Origin: Fluoribacter gormanii
GTDB lineage: Bacteria > Pseudomonadota > Gammaproteobacteria > Legionellales > Legionellaceae
Length of the DNA: 64,000 nucleotides
Direction of reading: 5' to 3'
NCBI RefSeq assembly: GCF_900156395.1
Contig: NZ_FTNL01000004.1
Span: forward strand, 62,001-126,000
Both the position numbers and the translations under genes were made by a program. How positions within the stretch are numbered: position 1 is the first letter of the stretch; every line of letters starts with the position of its first letter. Shown here piece by piece: positions 55,253-64,000 of this stretch. The notes under the pieces were generated by a model. That model ran no database searches. It saw nothing but the letters and a program-made list of their open reading frames with translations, and was not told the DNA's origin.

Positions 55253-56046
55253 TTAACTCAGAATGTAGTTCCATTCCTGAACGTGCCAAACCGCTAAATT
55301 CGGAAGGGAATGTATTACTCAATTTTTTGCTGTGTCTTGGTTATGATCCTGCAGATCCACCTTATGCTGACTTATTAAGACAATACCATAATTTGGAAGG
55401 TGAATGGGTTGTATTGACTCCGGTTTATTGGGAGGCAACGCATAATGACGCGATGATTGTTGCATTGGGTAGTGAGCTGCAACTTGAAGAACATGAAGCA
55501 AAATCATGGTTTGATTTGTTTTCAGCCTATCTGGCAGAAGAAGATGTAGTTCTTCATTACCATAACGCAGAAACCTGGTTGCTCAATAATAAAAAATATT
55601 CATTAACTGCAAAACCACCACATCATTTATTACATCAATCATTAATGCCCGAATTAGCGCAACTGGATAAGACGATGTATTGGCAACGGTTTATCACTGA
55701 AAGCCAAATGCTTTTTGCATCCAAACCCAATCAATCTTTGGCAAATGGATTATGGACATGGAGTAGTGCAAAACTTAATAATAAAATGCCGATCAATATT
55801 TGTGTTGACCGGCATTTTGATTCAATAGCAAAAATATGTAGTTCTCAAGTTTCTTTATATAGTCCATCAATAACACTTAAGGATTATCAAATTTTATTAC
55901 TTACTGAGTTTTCCGTGCTTAGTGAACAACATCAAAATGAATTGAATGAAATGCCTATTCATTGGTATTGGAACAATGAGGCTTACTCTATAAGTGCTGA
56001 TCGTTGGTATGTTCGTTTATGGAGAAAACTAATTCATGCTTATTAA
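55240..56046 (+). CDS. RpfE/phosphoglycerate mutase-like protein next to recJ, function unknown
   Basis: The protein has 268 residues, cytoplasmic, with no signal peptide or membrane helix. It shows [22 protein letters not shown], then [22 protein letters not shown], and conserved-looking tryptophans ([16 protein letters not shown]). Proteins of this size directly upstream of recJ in other gammaproteobacteria and Xanthomonas are annotated as RpfE or as phosphoglycerate mutase-like; I base the call mainly on that position. It overlaps alaC and recJ at both ends, so the three are coupled. Confidence 0.6.
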   Translation: MYVVINSECSSIPERAKPLNSEGNVLLNFLLCLGYDPADPPYADLLRQYHNLEGEWVVLTPVYWEATHNDAMIVALGSELQLEEHEAKSWFDLFSAYLAEEDVVLHYHNAETWLLNNKKYSLTAKPPHHLLHQSLMPELAQLDKTMYWQRFITESQMLFASKPNQSLANGLWTWSSAKLNNKMPINICVDRHFDSIAKICSSQVSLYSPSITLKDYQILLLTEFSVLSEQHQNELNEMPIHWYWNNEAYSISADRWYVRLWRKLIHAY

Positions 56047-57778
56047 ACAACGGCCTCGAGCATTACAATCATTGGATTTACCCAATATTCCAGACGTATT
56101 AAAACGAATATTCGCAAACAGAGGAATTACTGAGCTTTCTCAATTGGATAAACAACTTCAGGCTTTATTGCCTTTTGATAGTTTAATGGGAATAGATAAG
56201 GCATGTCTACGCCTGGAAAAAGCATTACGTGAACAGCATAGGATTTTAATAATCGGTGATTTTGATGCCGATGGAGCGACTTCAACGGCACTTGCTATTA
56301 CTGCGTTGCGCTCAATGGGGGCTCAGTATGTAGAGTATTTAGTTCCTAACCGTTTCGAGTTCGGTTATGGTTTAACACCACAAATAGTTGAAGTGGCCAG
56401 CAAATGGAATCCCTCTTTGATTATCACTGTGGACAATGGAATTGCTAGTATTGAGGGCGTGGAGAGGGCGAATCAGTTAGGTATTGATGTTTTAATCACG
56501 GATCATCATCTACCAGGAGAAAATCTTCCAAAAGCTTGTGCCATCGTCAATCCAAACCAGCGAGATTGTAAGTTTCCTAGTAAATCGATTGCTGGAGTTG
56601 GTGTTATCTTTTATGTCATGCTGGCTCTGCGTAGACATTTAGTTAATACCAATTGGTTTCGTGAGATGAATATTATCGAGCCCAATATGGCGAGTTTTTT
56701 GGATTTAGTTGCTTTAGGGACAGTCGCTGATGTTGTAGGGCTGGATCAAAATAATCGCATTATGGTGAATCAAGGTCTATCAAGAATACGACAAGGTCTT
56801 TGTCGTGCAGGAATTAAAGCATTAATTGAAGTCTCTGGACGTGAATGTTCGCGACTTAGAGAGTCCGATTTGGGGTTTGCTATTGCTCCAAGACTCAATG
56901 CGGCTGGGCGATTGGACGATATGGCTTTGGGTATTGAATGTTTAATTACCACAGATCCGCAACACGCTAGAAATTATTGTCAACAACTAGATGAATTAAA
57001 TGAAGAAAGAAAGCAAATTGAAACAGAAATGAAAGAGCAGGCGTTGCTTGCATTGGAAAAACTTGCTCTAAGTGCTGATTACAACAGTACTCATTTGCCT
57101 ATAGCTTTGTGTCTTTTTGATAAAACCTGGCATCAAGGAGTCATTGGTATTTTAGCCGGACGAATGAAAGAACGTTATCATCGTCCTGTTATTGCTTTTG
57201 CAGAAGTAAGTGACGATGAGTTGAAAGGATCCGCTCGTTCAGTTCCTGATTTAAATATTCGGGATGTATTGGCGGCAATAGATAAGGACCATCCTGGGCT
57301 TATTAATAAATTTGGTGGGCATGCCATGGCTGCTGGCTTGAGTATTAACCCGCGTTCTCTTAAAGCATTTCGAGAGGCCTTAATTTCTGAAGTGAGTAAA
57401 CACATTGATTTGTCACAATGTGAAGGAGAGTTACTTACAGATGGTCCATTACAGCCTGAAGAGTTTACTCTTGAAGTTGCGCAGCTAATCCAGCAGGCAG
57501 GACCATGGGGCCAGCAATTTGCTGAGCCTATTTTTGATAATGTGTTTGAAGTTTTGGATCAACGATTGGTTGGGAAAAATCATTTAAAAATGACTTTGGC
57601 GACAACACAAGGTAATCAACAAGTAGATGCGATCGCTTTTAATGTCGACTTAAAATCTTGGCCAAATCACAGAGTTAAATATGTACATGCAGCTTATAAA
57701 TTGGATATTAACTTTTATCAAGGTCGAACACGATTACAATTACTTATCCAAGCAATGAATACTGTAAATCAAGCATAA
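56036..57778 (+). CDS. recJ: Single-stranded-DNA-specific exonuclease RecJ
   Basis: The protein has 580 residues. DHH-family motifs are IIGDFDADGATSTALAI near residue 73, LITVDNGIAS, LITDHHLPGE (the DHH) and the DHHA1 part with NKFGGHAMAAGLSI. RecJ degrades single-stranded DNA 5' to 3' in recombination and mismatch repair. The start overlaps the upstream gene by 11 bases. Confidence 0.96.
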   Translation: MLIKQRPRALQSLDLPNIPDVLKRIFANRGITELSQLDKQLQALLPFDSLMGIDKACLRLEKALREQHRILIIGDFDADGATSTALAITALRSMGAQYVEYLVPNRFEFGYGLTPQIVEVASKWNPSLIITVDNGIASIEGVERANQLGIDVLITDHHLPGENLPKACAIVNPNQRDCKFPSKSIAGVGVIFYVMLALRRHLVNTNWFREMNIIEPNMASFLDLVALGTVADVVGLDQNNRIMVNQGLSRIRQGLCRAGIKALIEVSGRECSRLRESDLGFAIAPRLNAAGRLDDMALGIECLITTDPQHARNYCQQLDELNEERKQIETEMKEQALLALEKLALSADYNSTHLPIALCLFDKTWHQGVIGILAGRMKERYHRPVIAFAEVSDDELKGSARSVPDLNIRDVLAAIDKDHPGLINKFGGHAMAAGLSINPRSLKAFREALISEVSKHIDLSQCEGELLTDGPLQPEEFTLEVAQLIQQAGPWGQQFAEPIFDNVFEVLDQRLVGKNHLKMTLATTQGNQQVDAIAFNVDLKSWPNHRVKYVHAAYKLDINFYQGRTRLQLLIQAMNTVNQA

Positions 57779-57799
57779 TTGTGAATATGCAGCTGCGTG

Positions 57800-57816
57800 A
57801 ACCAAGGCTGGTTTTT
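57800..57816 (+). terminator. Weak intrinsic terminator after recJ
   Basis: AACCA and TGGTT form a five-pair stem with an AGGC loop, running into five T. The short stem makes this a weak call. Confidence 0.3.
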
Positions 57817-57884
57817 CAGTTATATTTTGTACAAAATATTTTAGATCAGGTTATAATTGTCTCTTTTTTTATTGATGAATAATA

Positions 57885-58871
57885 GTGTCAAACATTTTGT
57901 TATCACCTTTATCTATTGCCCCCATGATTGACTGGACTTACAGTCATTTTAGGGTTTTTATGCGTATTTTGGCTCCACATGCACTTCTTTATACCGAAAT
58001 GCAAACTACTGGGGCGATCCAAAATAATCCAGTACGCTGTTTGCAATTTAATGATAGAGAACATCCAATAGCACTTCAACTTGGAGGTTCAGACCCCAAA
58101 GCGTTAGCTCAATGTGCTCAATACGCAGAGCAAGAGGGATATGACGAGGTGAATATTAATCTGGGTTGTCCAAGTGATAAAGTACAGGCAGGACGTTTTG
58201 GTGCGTGTTTAATGAGAGAACCAAAACAAGTGGTGGCTTGCATCCAAGCCATGCTACAAGAGGCTACTATACCTGTTACCGCTAAAACCAGAATAGGTAT
58301 AGATCAACAAGACAGTTATGAGTTTTTTAGTGATTTTGTACATCAATTGCTTGAAGCTGGGGTGCAAAAAGTTATTGTACATGCTCGCAAGGCTTGGCTA
58401 AATGGTTTAAACCCCAAACAAAATCGAACAATACCGCCGATTAACTATGAATATGTGTATCGGCTTAAGAAAGAACTACCCGAGATTCCGGTGGTGATTA
58501 ATGGTAATATATCAAAAATAGAAGAGATCAATAGCCATCTGCAATATGTTGAGGGAGTAATGCTCGGTCGTTTAGCATGTGACAACCCTTTTCAAATAGC
58601 CCAAATACATCAAGTACTTTACCCAGAAACTCAAACAAGCACACGCAGCCAAGTATTTAATTGTTATTTGGATTATCTGTATGGAGAATATAATAAAGGA
58701 ATCTCCCTAAGCTTACTGATTAAGCCGGTATTTAATTTGGCTTTTGGATTACCGGGTGCAAGTCAATGGAAAAGAAAACTGATGCTGATCTTGCAGACTA
58801 GAAATATTTCTTTGTTTCGAGATTTAGGTGAGTATTTACAAGAGATCGAGTTGCATGCAGAGACTTTATAA
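57885..58871 (+). CDS. dusA: tRNA-dihydrouridine(20/20a) synthase DusA
   Basis: The protein has 328 residues. The FMN-dependent Dus fold shows SIAPMIDWTYSHFRVFMRIL, LLYTEMQTTGAI, PIALQLGGSDP, EVNINLGCPSDKVQAGRFGACLM with the catalytic cysteine, and VIVHARKAWLNGLNPKQNR, which is the DusA-specific form. It reduces uridines in the tRNA D-loop. The start is GTG. It stands alone between recJ and secA. Confidence 0.95.
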   Translation: MSNILLSPLSIAPMIDWTYSHFRVFMRILAPHALLYTEMQTTGAIQNNPVRCLQFNDREHPIALQLGGSDPKALAQCAQYAEQEGYDEVNINLGCPSDKVQAGRFGACLMREPKQVVACIQAMLQEATIPVTAKTRIGIDQQDSYEFFSDFVHQLLEAGVQKVIVHARKAWLNGLNPKQNRTIPPINYEYVYRLKKELPEIPVVINGNISKIEEINSHLQYVEGVMLGRLACDNPFQIAQIHQVLYPETQTSTRSQVFNCYLDYLYGEYNKGISLSLLIKPVFNLAFGLPGASQWKRKLMLILQTRNISLFRDLGEYLQEIELHAETL

Positions 58872-59120
58872 AGTGAAGCTAGATTGCATTATCATGATAA
58901 ATTGAGATATATACATTATTTCCCATTCGAAATATTGTATAATATGAAAAGGAATTGTGGAAAATCATATCGTGGTTGTCTGTTTCGTCAGAAACTTTTC
59001 TCATCACTAAGCTATATCATGAAGATTCTCTTAAATTATAAGGTATTCATGGTATTTTTCCCCAAATTTTAGTACATTAACAAATTTGTTATTTGAAATC
59101 TCCAGAGGATTATTTAGGCC

Positions 59121-61811
59121 ATGCTGAATACGTTGATTAAGAAAATGTTTGGAAGCCGAAATGAGCGTACATTGCGGCGTATGGAAAAGGCAGTAATGGC
59201 AATCAATGCATTTGAACCGCAAATGAAAGCATTGACTGATGCTGAGTTGGCTGCAAAAACCCAACATTTTAAAGCACGTTTTGCAGAGGGTGAAAGTCTT
59301 GATGAAATGTTGGCAGAGGCTTTTGCTACAGTAAGAGAAGCATCCGTACGGACCTTAGGTTTGCGCCATTTTGATGTGCAATTAATTGGTGGAATGGTGT
59401 TGCATGAAGGTAATATTGCTGAAATGCGCACAGGGGAAGGTAAAACATTGGTCGCAACTTTGCCCACATATTTGAATGCAATTACAGGCCGTGGTGTACA
59501 TGTTGTTACTGTGAATGATTATCTTGCTAAACGCGACAGTCAATGGATGAAACCTATATTCGAGTTTTTGGGGTTAACTGTGGGTGTTATTTATCCAGAT
59601 ATGTCCCATTCAGCAAAACAAGAAGCTTATCGTTGCGATATCGTTTATGGAACGAACAATGAATACGGTTTTGATTATTTACGCGATAATATGGCCTTTA
59701 GTCTTGAAGACAAGGTACAACGAGAGTTGAATTTTGCCGTAGTGGATGAAGTAGACTCTATTCTTATTGACGAGGCACGTACACCTCTAATTATTTCGGG
59801 TGCTGCTGAAGATAGTTCCGAACTTTACATTAAAATTAATACATTGATTCCTCATTTGAAGAAACAAGAGGAAGAGGGTGGTGAAGGGGATTATACTGTC
59901 GATGAAAAGCAAAAGCAGGCACATCTTACTGAGATAGGACATCAACACATAGAAGAGTTACTGGTTAAAGCAAAACTTCTGGATCAGGGGGAAAGCTTAT
60001 ATCATGCTAGCAACATTATGTTAATGCATCACGTGAATGCAGCATTAAAGGCTCATGCTATGTTTCATCGCGATGTGGATTATATCGTGAAGGATGGACA
60101 AGTTATTATTGTTGACGAGCATACTGGTCGCACAATGCCCGGTCGGCGATGGTCTGAAGGTTTACATCAGGCCGTTGAAGCTAAAGAAGGTGTTTCGATT
60201 CAAAATGAAAATCAAACTCTTGCTTCAATTACATTCCAAAATTTTTTCCGTATGTATAATAAATTGTCTGGTATGACTGGAACAGCGGACACAGAAGCTT
60301 ATGAACTACAGCAAATTTATAATCTTGATGTAGTTGTAATTCCAACCAATAAACCTATGGTACGAAAAGACGAGCCTGATCTGGTTTATTTAACTCAAAA
60401 AGATAAATTTGAAGCAGTTATAGCGGACATCCGTGAGTGTATTGCTCGCAAACAACCTGTGCTTGTGGGTACTGTTTCTATTGAGGCGTCTGAGTTTTTA
60501 AGTCAAATTCTTAAAAAAGAAAATATTAAGCATCAAGTACTTAATGCTAAATTCCATGAAAAGGAAGCACAAATTATTGCTGAAGCAGGTCGGCCAGGTG
60601 CAGTAACTATTGCTACAAATATGGCTGGACGAGGAACGGACATTGTTCTGGGTGGAAGCTTGTCTGCTGATTTAGCGCAATTACCTGAAAGCGCAAGCAC
60701 TGAAGAAATCGATGCTGCAAAGCAGTTATGGCAGAAACGTCATGATGAAGTAATTGCGGCAGGTGGATTGAGAATTATAGGTTCAGAGCGACATGAATCA
60801 CGTCGAATTGACAATCAGTTGCGTGGACGTTCAGGCCGTCAGGGTGATGTGGGAAGCAGTCGTTTCTACTTATCTCTTGAAGATAATTTAATGCGAATAT
60901 TTGCTTCAGAGCGTGTTGCGTCGATGATGCGTCGTTTGGGAATGAAGCCTGGAGAGCCGATTGAACATAGTTTAGTAACCAAAGCAATTGAGAATGCCCA
61001 ACGGAAACTTGAGGGGCATCATTTTGATGTTAGGAAGCAGTTGTTGGATTATGACAATGTGGCAAATGATCAAAGGCAGGTTATTTATACACAACGTGCC
61101 TCAATCATGGCTATGACCGATACTGAAGAAGCGGTCAATATAATGAGAGAGGAAGTCATATCAAATCTTGTTGATACTTACATTCCTCCACAAAGTCTGG
61201 AAGATCAATGGGATCCAAAATCTTTGAGTGATGTGCTGGCTGATGAGTTCAAACTGAAGGCTCCTGTGCTTGAATGGATTGAAGAAGATCATCATATTCA
61301 GCCAGAGCAAATCAAAGATAAAATTCTTGATATTTCAGCAAAAAAATATGATGAAAAAGTAAAACAGGCTGGTAGAGCTACGATGTCTCAGTTTGAAAAA
61401 TCAGTGATTTTGCAAACTTTAGATAATCAATGGCGTGAACACTTAGCTGTAATGGATCAATTACGTCAAGGAATTCATTTGCGCGGCTATGCACAGAAAG
61501 ATCCAAAGCAGGAGTATAAAAAAGAAGCTTTCACCTTATTTACTACCATGCTTGATAATTTAAAGTATGATGTAATTCGTTTAATTTCTTCAGTTGAAAT
61601 TCAAACTGAAGAAGATGTTAACGCAGTTGAAGAGCAACGACGTGCTGAGCAAGTGAGTAAGATGAGCTTACAACACGGCAATTATGTTGATGAAAATGAG
61701 GAAGAGACGACTCAAACATACAGAAGACATGAAAAGAAAATCGGTCGAAATGATCCTTGTCCATGTGGTTCGGGTAAAAAATATAAAACATGTCATGGAA
61801 GCTTGGCGTGA
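59121..61811 (+). CDS. secA: Preprotein translocase ATPase SecA
   Basis: The protein has 896 residues. Walker A is [13 protein letters not shown], Walker [24 protein letters not shown], and the second nucleotide fold has [14 protein letters not shown] and [18 protein letters not shown]. The C-terminal zinc site [14 protein letters not shown] is complete, so SecB and phospholipid binding should be intact. SecA drives Sec-dependent export. A 249-base gap without a gene precedes it. It overlaps mutT by four bases (GTGA). Confidence 0.97.
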   Translation: MLNTLIKKMFGSRNERTLRRMEKAVMAINAFEPQMKALTDAELAAKTQHFKARFAEGESLDEMLAEAFATVREASVRTLGLRHFDVQLIGGMVLHEGNIAEMRTGEGKTLVATLPTYLNAITGRGVHVVTVNDYLAKRDSQWMKPIFEFLGLTVGVIYPDMSHSAKQEAYRCDIVYGTNNEYGFDYLRDNMAFSLEDKVQRELNFAVVDEVDSILIDEARTPLIISGAAEDSSELYIKINTLIPHLKKQEEEGGEGDYTVDEKQKQAHLTEIGHQHIEELLVKAKLLDQGESLYHASNIMLMHHVNAALKAHAMFHRDVDYIVKDGQVIIVDEHTGRTMPGRRWSEGLHQAVEAKEGVSIQNENQTLASITFQNFFRMYNKLSGMTGTADTEAYELQQIYNLDVVVIPTNKPMVRKDEPDLVYLTQKDKFEAVIADIRECIARKQPVLVGTVSIEASEFLSQILKKENIKHQVLNAKFHEKEAQIIAEAGRPGAVTIATNMAGRGTDIVLGGSLSADLAQLPESASTEEIDAAKQLWQKRHDEVIAAGGLRIIGSERHESRRIDNQLRGRSGRQGDVGSSRFYLSLEDNLMRIFASERVASMMRRLGMKPGEPIEHSLVTKAIENAQRKLEGHHFDVRKQLLDYDNVANDQRQVIYTQRASIMAMTDTEEAVNIMREEVISNLVDTYIPPQSLEDQWDPKSLSDVLADEFKLKAPVLEWIEEDHHIQPEQIKDKILDISAKKYDEKVKQAGRATMSQFEKSVILQTLDNQWREHLAVMDQLRQGIHLRGYAQKDPKQEYKKEAFTLFTTMLDNLKYDVIRLISSVEIQTEEDVNAVEEQRRAEQVSKMSLQHGNYVDENEEETTQTYRRHEKKIGRNDPCPCGSGKKYKTCHGSLA

Positions 61812-62221
61812 GCATTGAAGTTGCTGTAGCGGTTATTGTTAATGAACAGCAGCGTATCTTGATTACCCAACGTCCTTTTAATGTTCCTCATGGAGGATGT
61901 TGGGAGTTTCCTGGCGGTAAATTAGAGGCTGGTGAGCCTCCAGGAACAGCACTGATTCGAGAAATCAAAGAAGAAGTAGGTTTAGATATTTTACAATACA
62001 AATTATTGAGTGAAATTAACCATCAATACTCTGATAAAGAAGTAAAATTAATTATTTTTCTTGTCGAACAATTTTCTGGTACTCCTTCATGTCTGGAAGG
62101 GCAGTTGGATATGAAATGGGTTTATCAGCATGAACTAAATCCCAAACATTTTCCTGAAGCAAATCACAAAGTAATTGCAATGATACAGAATTATTTATGC
62201 TGTAGAGAATCTATATCATAG
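61808..62221 (+). CDS. mutT: 8-oxo-dGTP diphosphatase MutT
   Basis: The protein has 137 residues from GTG 61808, which overlaps the secA stop; an ATG six codons earlier is also open. The Nudix box [24 protein letters not shown] fits the consensus Gx5Ex7REUxEExGU. It clears oxidised dGTP from the pool and prevents mispairing. The secA-mutT order is common in gammaproteobacteria. Confidence 0.95.
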   Translation: MSIEVAVAVIVNEQQRILITQRPFNVPHGGCWEFPGGKLEAGEPPGTALIREIKEEVGLDILQYKLLSEINHQYSDKEVKLIIFLVEQFSGTPSCLEGQLDMKWVYQHELNPKHFPEANHKVIAMIQNYLCCRESIS

Positions 62222-62433
62222 AGGCGGGATAAATATTCCTTGGGATTTGTCGATAGAACCTTCACTCATTAGCACGAACGTACACTTAAAATCTCTGCAC
62301 GAACAGAGTGAGAGAGCTCGAACAGCCTGCGCTGAATTTTAAACGGACGGCACTAAGTAGGAGCTCCCTTTTGCTCAACGACTTAGGATGTCATGGTAGA
62401 TGAGGTTGTCGTAGCCCACATTATTAATAGTCA
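62222..62433. other. 212-base non-coding gap with no recognised element
   Basis: It holds no open frame with a ribosome site. Its base composition appears richer in G and C than other gaps, with several near-palindromic pieces (GAGCTC, AGGAGCTCCC). It might be the remains of a gene or a mobile repeat; I recognise nothing specific. Confidence 0.35.
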
Positions 62434-63162
62434 TTAGTTAAAATCAATATATAGTGGAGCATGGTCTGACACTTCGTCACTCAGTACAGAAAATTCATTA
62501 ACAATGATATCTGGGGAAGCCAGAATATAATCTGCAAATTTTTCTTCTTTTTTGTAATAGCTAGTTCTTGTTGAGCTGACATTGTTAATTTTTATTAAAT
62601 TATTCATCTTACGCTCAAGAATATGCATGCTTTTCGTGTCAGGTCTTAAGTTAAAGTCTCCACATAATATTTTAGGTGTATTAATGGTATCCATAAAATG
62701 TCGAATACGTTGTGACTGATTGATTCGCTCCGGAGTATCATTTTTACCTTGTCCATTCCAGAGACCATGAACATTAAGTATGGAGTAGATTTTTTTATCT
62801 ACTTCACATTCGACCCATTGCAAGTTTCTAGGATGATTTGCTCCTATTCCTGGATAATGTTGTTTTTGATGAATAGTTATATCTCCCTCTCCTAATATAT
62901 CGATATTATTTTTCAATAACATTGCAATTCCATAAATGTTTTCCACCGCGGGTTTAAAAATGGCAAAATGATTAGGAAGGAGTTGCTGCAGATCAGAAAA
63001 AATATTCAGACTAAGTTCTCTATCTTCTTCGGTTACCGTACGATGAGCGTTGTAATATACTTCCTGAAAGCAAAAAATATCAACATTTCGATGTATATTT
63101 ATAAAGTCTAATAAAGGCTTGCGTATGCGGCCTCCCCATAAATTTAAGGTAATTAATTTCAT
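62434..63162 (-). CDS. Endonuclease/exonuclease/phosphatase-family hydrolase
   Basis: The protein has 242 residues with the EEP active-site series in order: ITLNLWGG, FCFQEVY with the metal-binding glutamate, LNVHGLWNG, ILCGDFNLRPD and SDHAPLYIDF. The family contains nucleases, phosphodiesterases and phosphoinositide or sphingomyelin phosphatases; the substrate cannot be told. There is no signal peptide. It lies after coaE on the same strand with an 87-base gap. Confidence 0.88.
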   Translation of the reverse strand: MKLITLNLWGGRIRKPLLDFINIHRNVDIFCFQEVYYNAHRTVTEEDRELSLNIFSDLQQLLPNHFAIFKPAVENIYGIAMLLKNNIDILGEGDITIHQKQHYPGIGANHPRNLQWVECEVDKKIYSILNVHGLWNGQGKNDTPERINQSQRIRHFMDTINTPKILCGDFNLRPDTKSMHILERKMNNLIKINNVSSTRTSYYKKEEKFADYILASPDIIVNEFSVLSDEVSDHAPLYIDFN

Positions 63163-63249
63163 TGATTATTGAATTCCTTTTTCCCTATTCGAAACATTTT
63201 TACACAAAAAGCTTGGGTTTCTATCAGCTGGTATAGAGATACATCTAGA

Positions 63250-63855
63250 TCACATGATATCCTTTGACTTCCTTAGATATGTAGCATGTAAATCATTTAC
63301 TGCTTTAGTTAATTCGTCAATCTTCATGTGGTTATTAATTACATCATCTGCATTTTCCAGGCGAATATTAATATCAGGTTGAACAGATAAAATTGCTTGG
63401 GCTTGTTCCATACTGCATTGATCCCGTTGCATTAATCGAGCTATTTGTATTTCCTTTGTTGTACAGACAAGTAAAATTCGATTGATATAAGGGTACGCTT
63501 GTTTCGTAATTAGCAAAGGGATTTCTACCATACAATAAGGTGTAGTGCAGGTTTCAACCCGTCTTTTTATTTCTTGCCGGATAAGTGGATGTAGGAGGCG
63601 CTCAAGCCAGTCTCGCTCTTTATGATTAGAAAATATTATTTCTCTTAGTTTGCTACGATCTAACTCCTTATCTTGCTTTAGAACTGTATGACCGTAATGT
63701 TCTAAAATTTTTTTATAAGCGAGTTCATTTTTTTGGGTTAGCTCTCTTGATATTTTATCGGCATAAATTACATCAATACCTAGATTCGAAAAAAGTTCAG
63801 CAACAGTGGTTTTTCCACTCGCTATATCGCCTGTTAGTCCAACACAATAAACCAT
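63250..63855 (-). CDS. coaE: Dephospho-CoA kinase
   Basis: The protein has 201 residues. The P-loop GLTGDIASGKTTVAELF is at the N-terminus, with IYADKISRELTQ, HPLIRQEIKRRVE and MVEIPLLITK following in the family's order. The enzyme phosphorylates dephospho-CoA in the last step of CoA synthesis. In many gammaproteobacteria pilD lies directly upstream; the visible DNA upstream does not show its end. Confidence 0.95.
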   Translation of the reverse strand: MVYCVGLTGDIASGKTTVAELFSNLGIDVIYADKISRELTQKNELAYKKILEHYGHTVLKQDKELDRSKLREIIFSNHKERDWLERLLHPLIRQEIKRRVETCTTPYCMVEIPLLITKQAYPYINRILLVCTTKEIQIARLMQRDQCSMEQAQAILSVQPDINIRLENADDVINNHMKIDELTKAVNDLHATYLRKSKDIM

Positions 63856-63860
63856 ATTCT

Positions 63861-64000
63861 TTAAATCTCATTTTTATTAATACATGTTACTACATTAATG
63901 TAACATGTATGAGGGACGGGGCTTTTGTGTTTGCAATATGCTTGGGCAGCTAATGCTGCATCATCACGATTAGGATAATGATTACTATTCCATCTCATGG
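63861..64000 (-). CDS. Possible C-terminal end of a gene running off the window
   Basis: A minus-strand frame stays open from the window edge to TAA, reading RWNSNHYPNRDDAALAAQAY and onward for about 46 codons. The first part looks protein-like but matches no family that I know, and the last part runs across a perfect palindrome, which argues against coding. An in-frame ATG lies at 63998. Confidence 0.22.
   Translation of the reverse strand, partial: MRWNSNHYPNRDDAALAAQAYCKHKSPVPHTCYINVVTCINKNEI
63880..63910. repeat. Perfect 11-base inverted repeat upstream of coaE
   Basis: ATACATGTTAC and GTAACATGTAT are perfect arms around a nine-base loop, 25 bases ahead of the coaE ATG. No T tract follows on either strand, so an operator or RNA-stability stem is more likely than a terminator. 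Confidence 0.55.

Overview
The window is about 64 kb of AT-rich gammaproteobacterial chromosome. It very probably comes from a Legionella species. Pointers are the fused MaoC-type hydratase/phosphotransacetylase next to ackA, the Pht-like amino-acid MFS carrier, the relA/rlmD and secA/mutT/coaE blocks, the prpBCD run, a GH18 chitinase and a long coiled-coil protein of the kind Legionella exports. The genus is inferred from gene families and base composition, not from a database search. I see no rRNA, tRNA, CRISPR array, prophage or insertion sequence.

Layout. 1-5826 (+): pilW (5' end outside the window), a short rodZ, hisS, yfgM-like, bamB and der, an envelope/translation operon that lacks the ispG seen at this place in many relatives. 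5911-10973 (-): a tightly overlapping five-gene operon: universal stress protein, beta-CASP metallo-beta-lactamase RNase-like protein, archaeal-type thymidine/AMP phosphorylase, PRPP-synthetase homologue and an ATP-cone/nuclease fusion. 11142-12859 (-): folK and pcnB. 13096-15941: TerC, hemJ, rubredoxin and hemL. 16165-25895: peptide transporter, mnmC, the methylcitrate cycle prpBCD, GH18 chitinase and ppsR. 26025-27092: two unrecognised genes. 27255-31533: a one-module NRPS (condensation-like, adenylation, carrier) followed by an ATP-grasp ligase. 31665-38931: divergent RpiB-like isomerase, APC permease, PBP4-type dacB, a large diguanylate cyclase and a gamma-glutamylcyclotransferase-like protein. 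39007-45787 (-): Pht-like MFS carrier behind a valine-rich leader peptide, a coiled-coil protein, an amino-acid permease with dimethylarginine dimethylaminohydrolase, and a zinc alcohol dehydrogenase. 45951-49322 (+): Hsp20, MaoC-Pta, AckA and a small membrane protein. 49323-50023: gene-free DNA with three perfect DnaA boxes. 50024-63855: rlmD, relA, a Mth938-like gene, alaC, an RpfE-like gene, recJ, dusA, secA, mutT, an EEP-family hydrolase and coaE.

Most of the window is housekeeping. Four parts stand out. First, a previously unannotated 36-residue leader peptide with nine valines in sixteen residues, a perfect -35 box and competing RNA stems lies ahead of the MFS carrier, which looks like valine-sensing attenuation of an amino-acid importer. 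Second, the NRPS/ATP-grasp pair has an adenylation code close to the Asn/Asp code and no release domain. Third, the stress-protein/RNase/phosphorylase/PRPP/ATP-cone operon reads as an RNA or nucleotide salvage module. Fourth, the DnaA-box cluster sits far from any dnaA gene in view. A dispersed palindromic repeat (core CCTGGGT...ACCCAGG) occurs in at least five intergenic gaps, with one or two more degenerate candidates.
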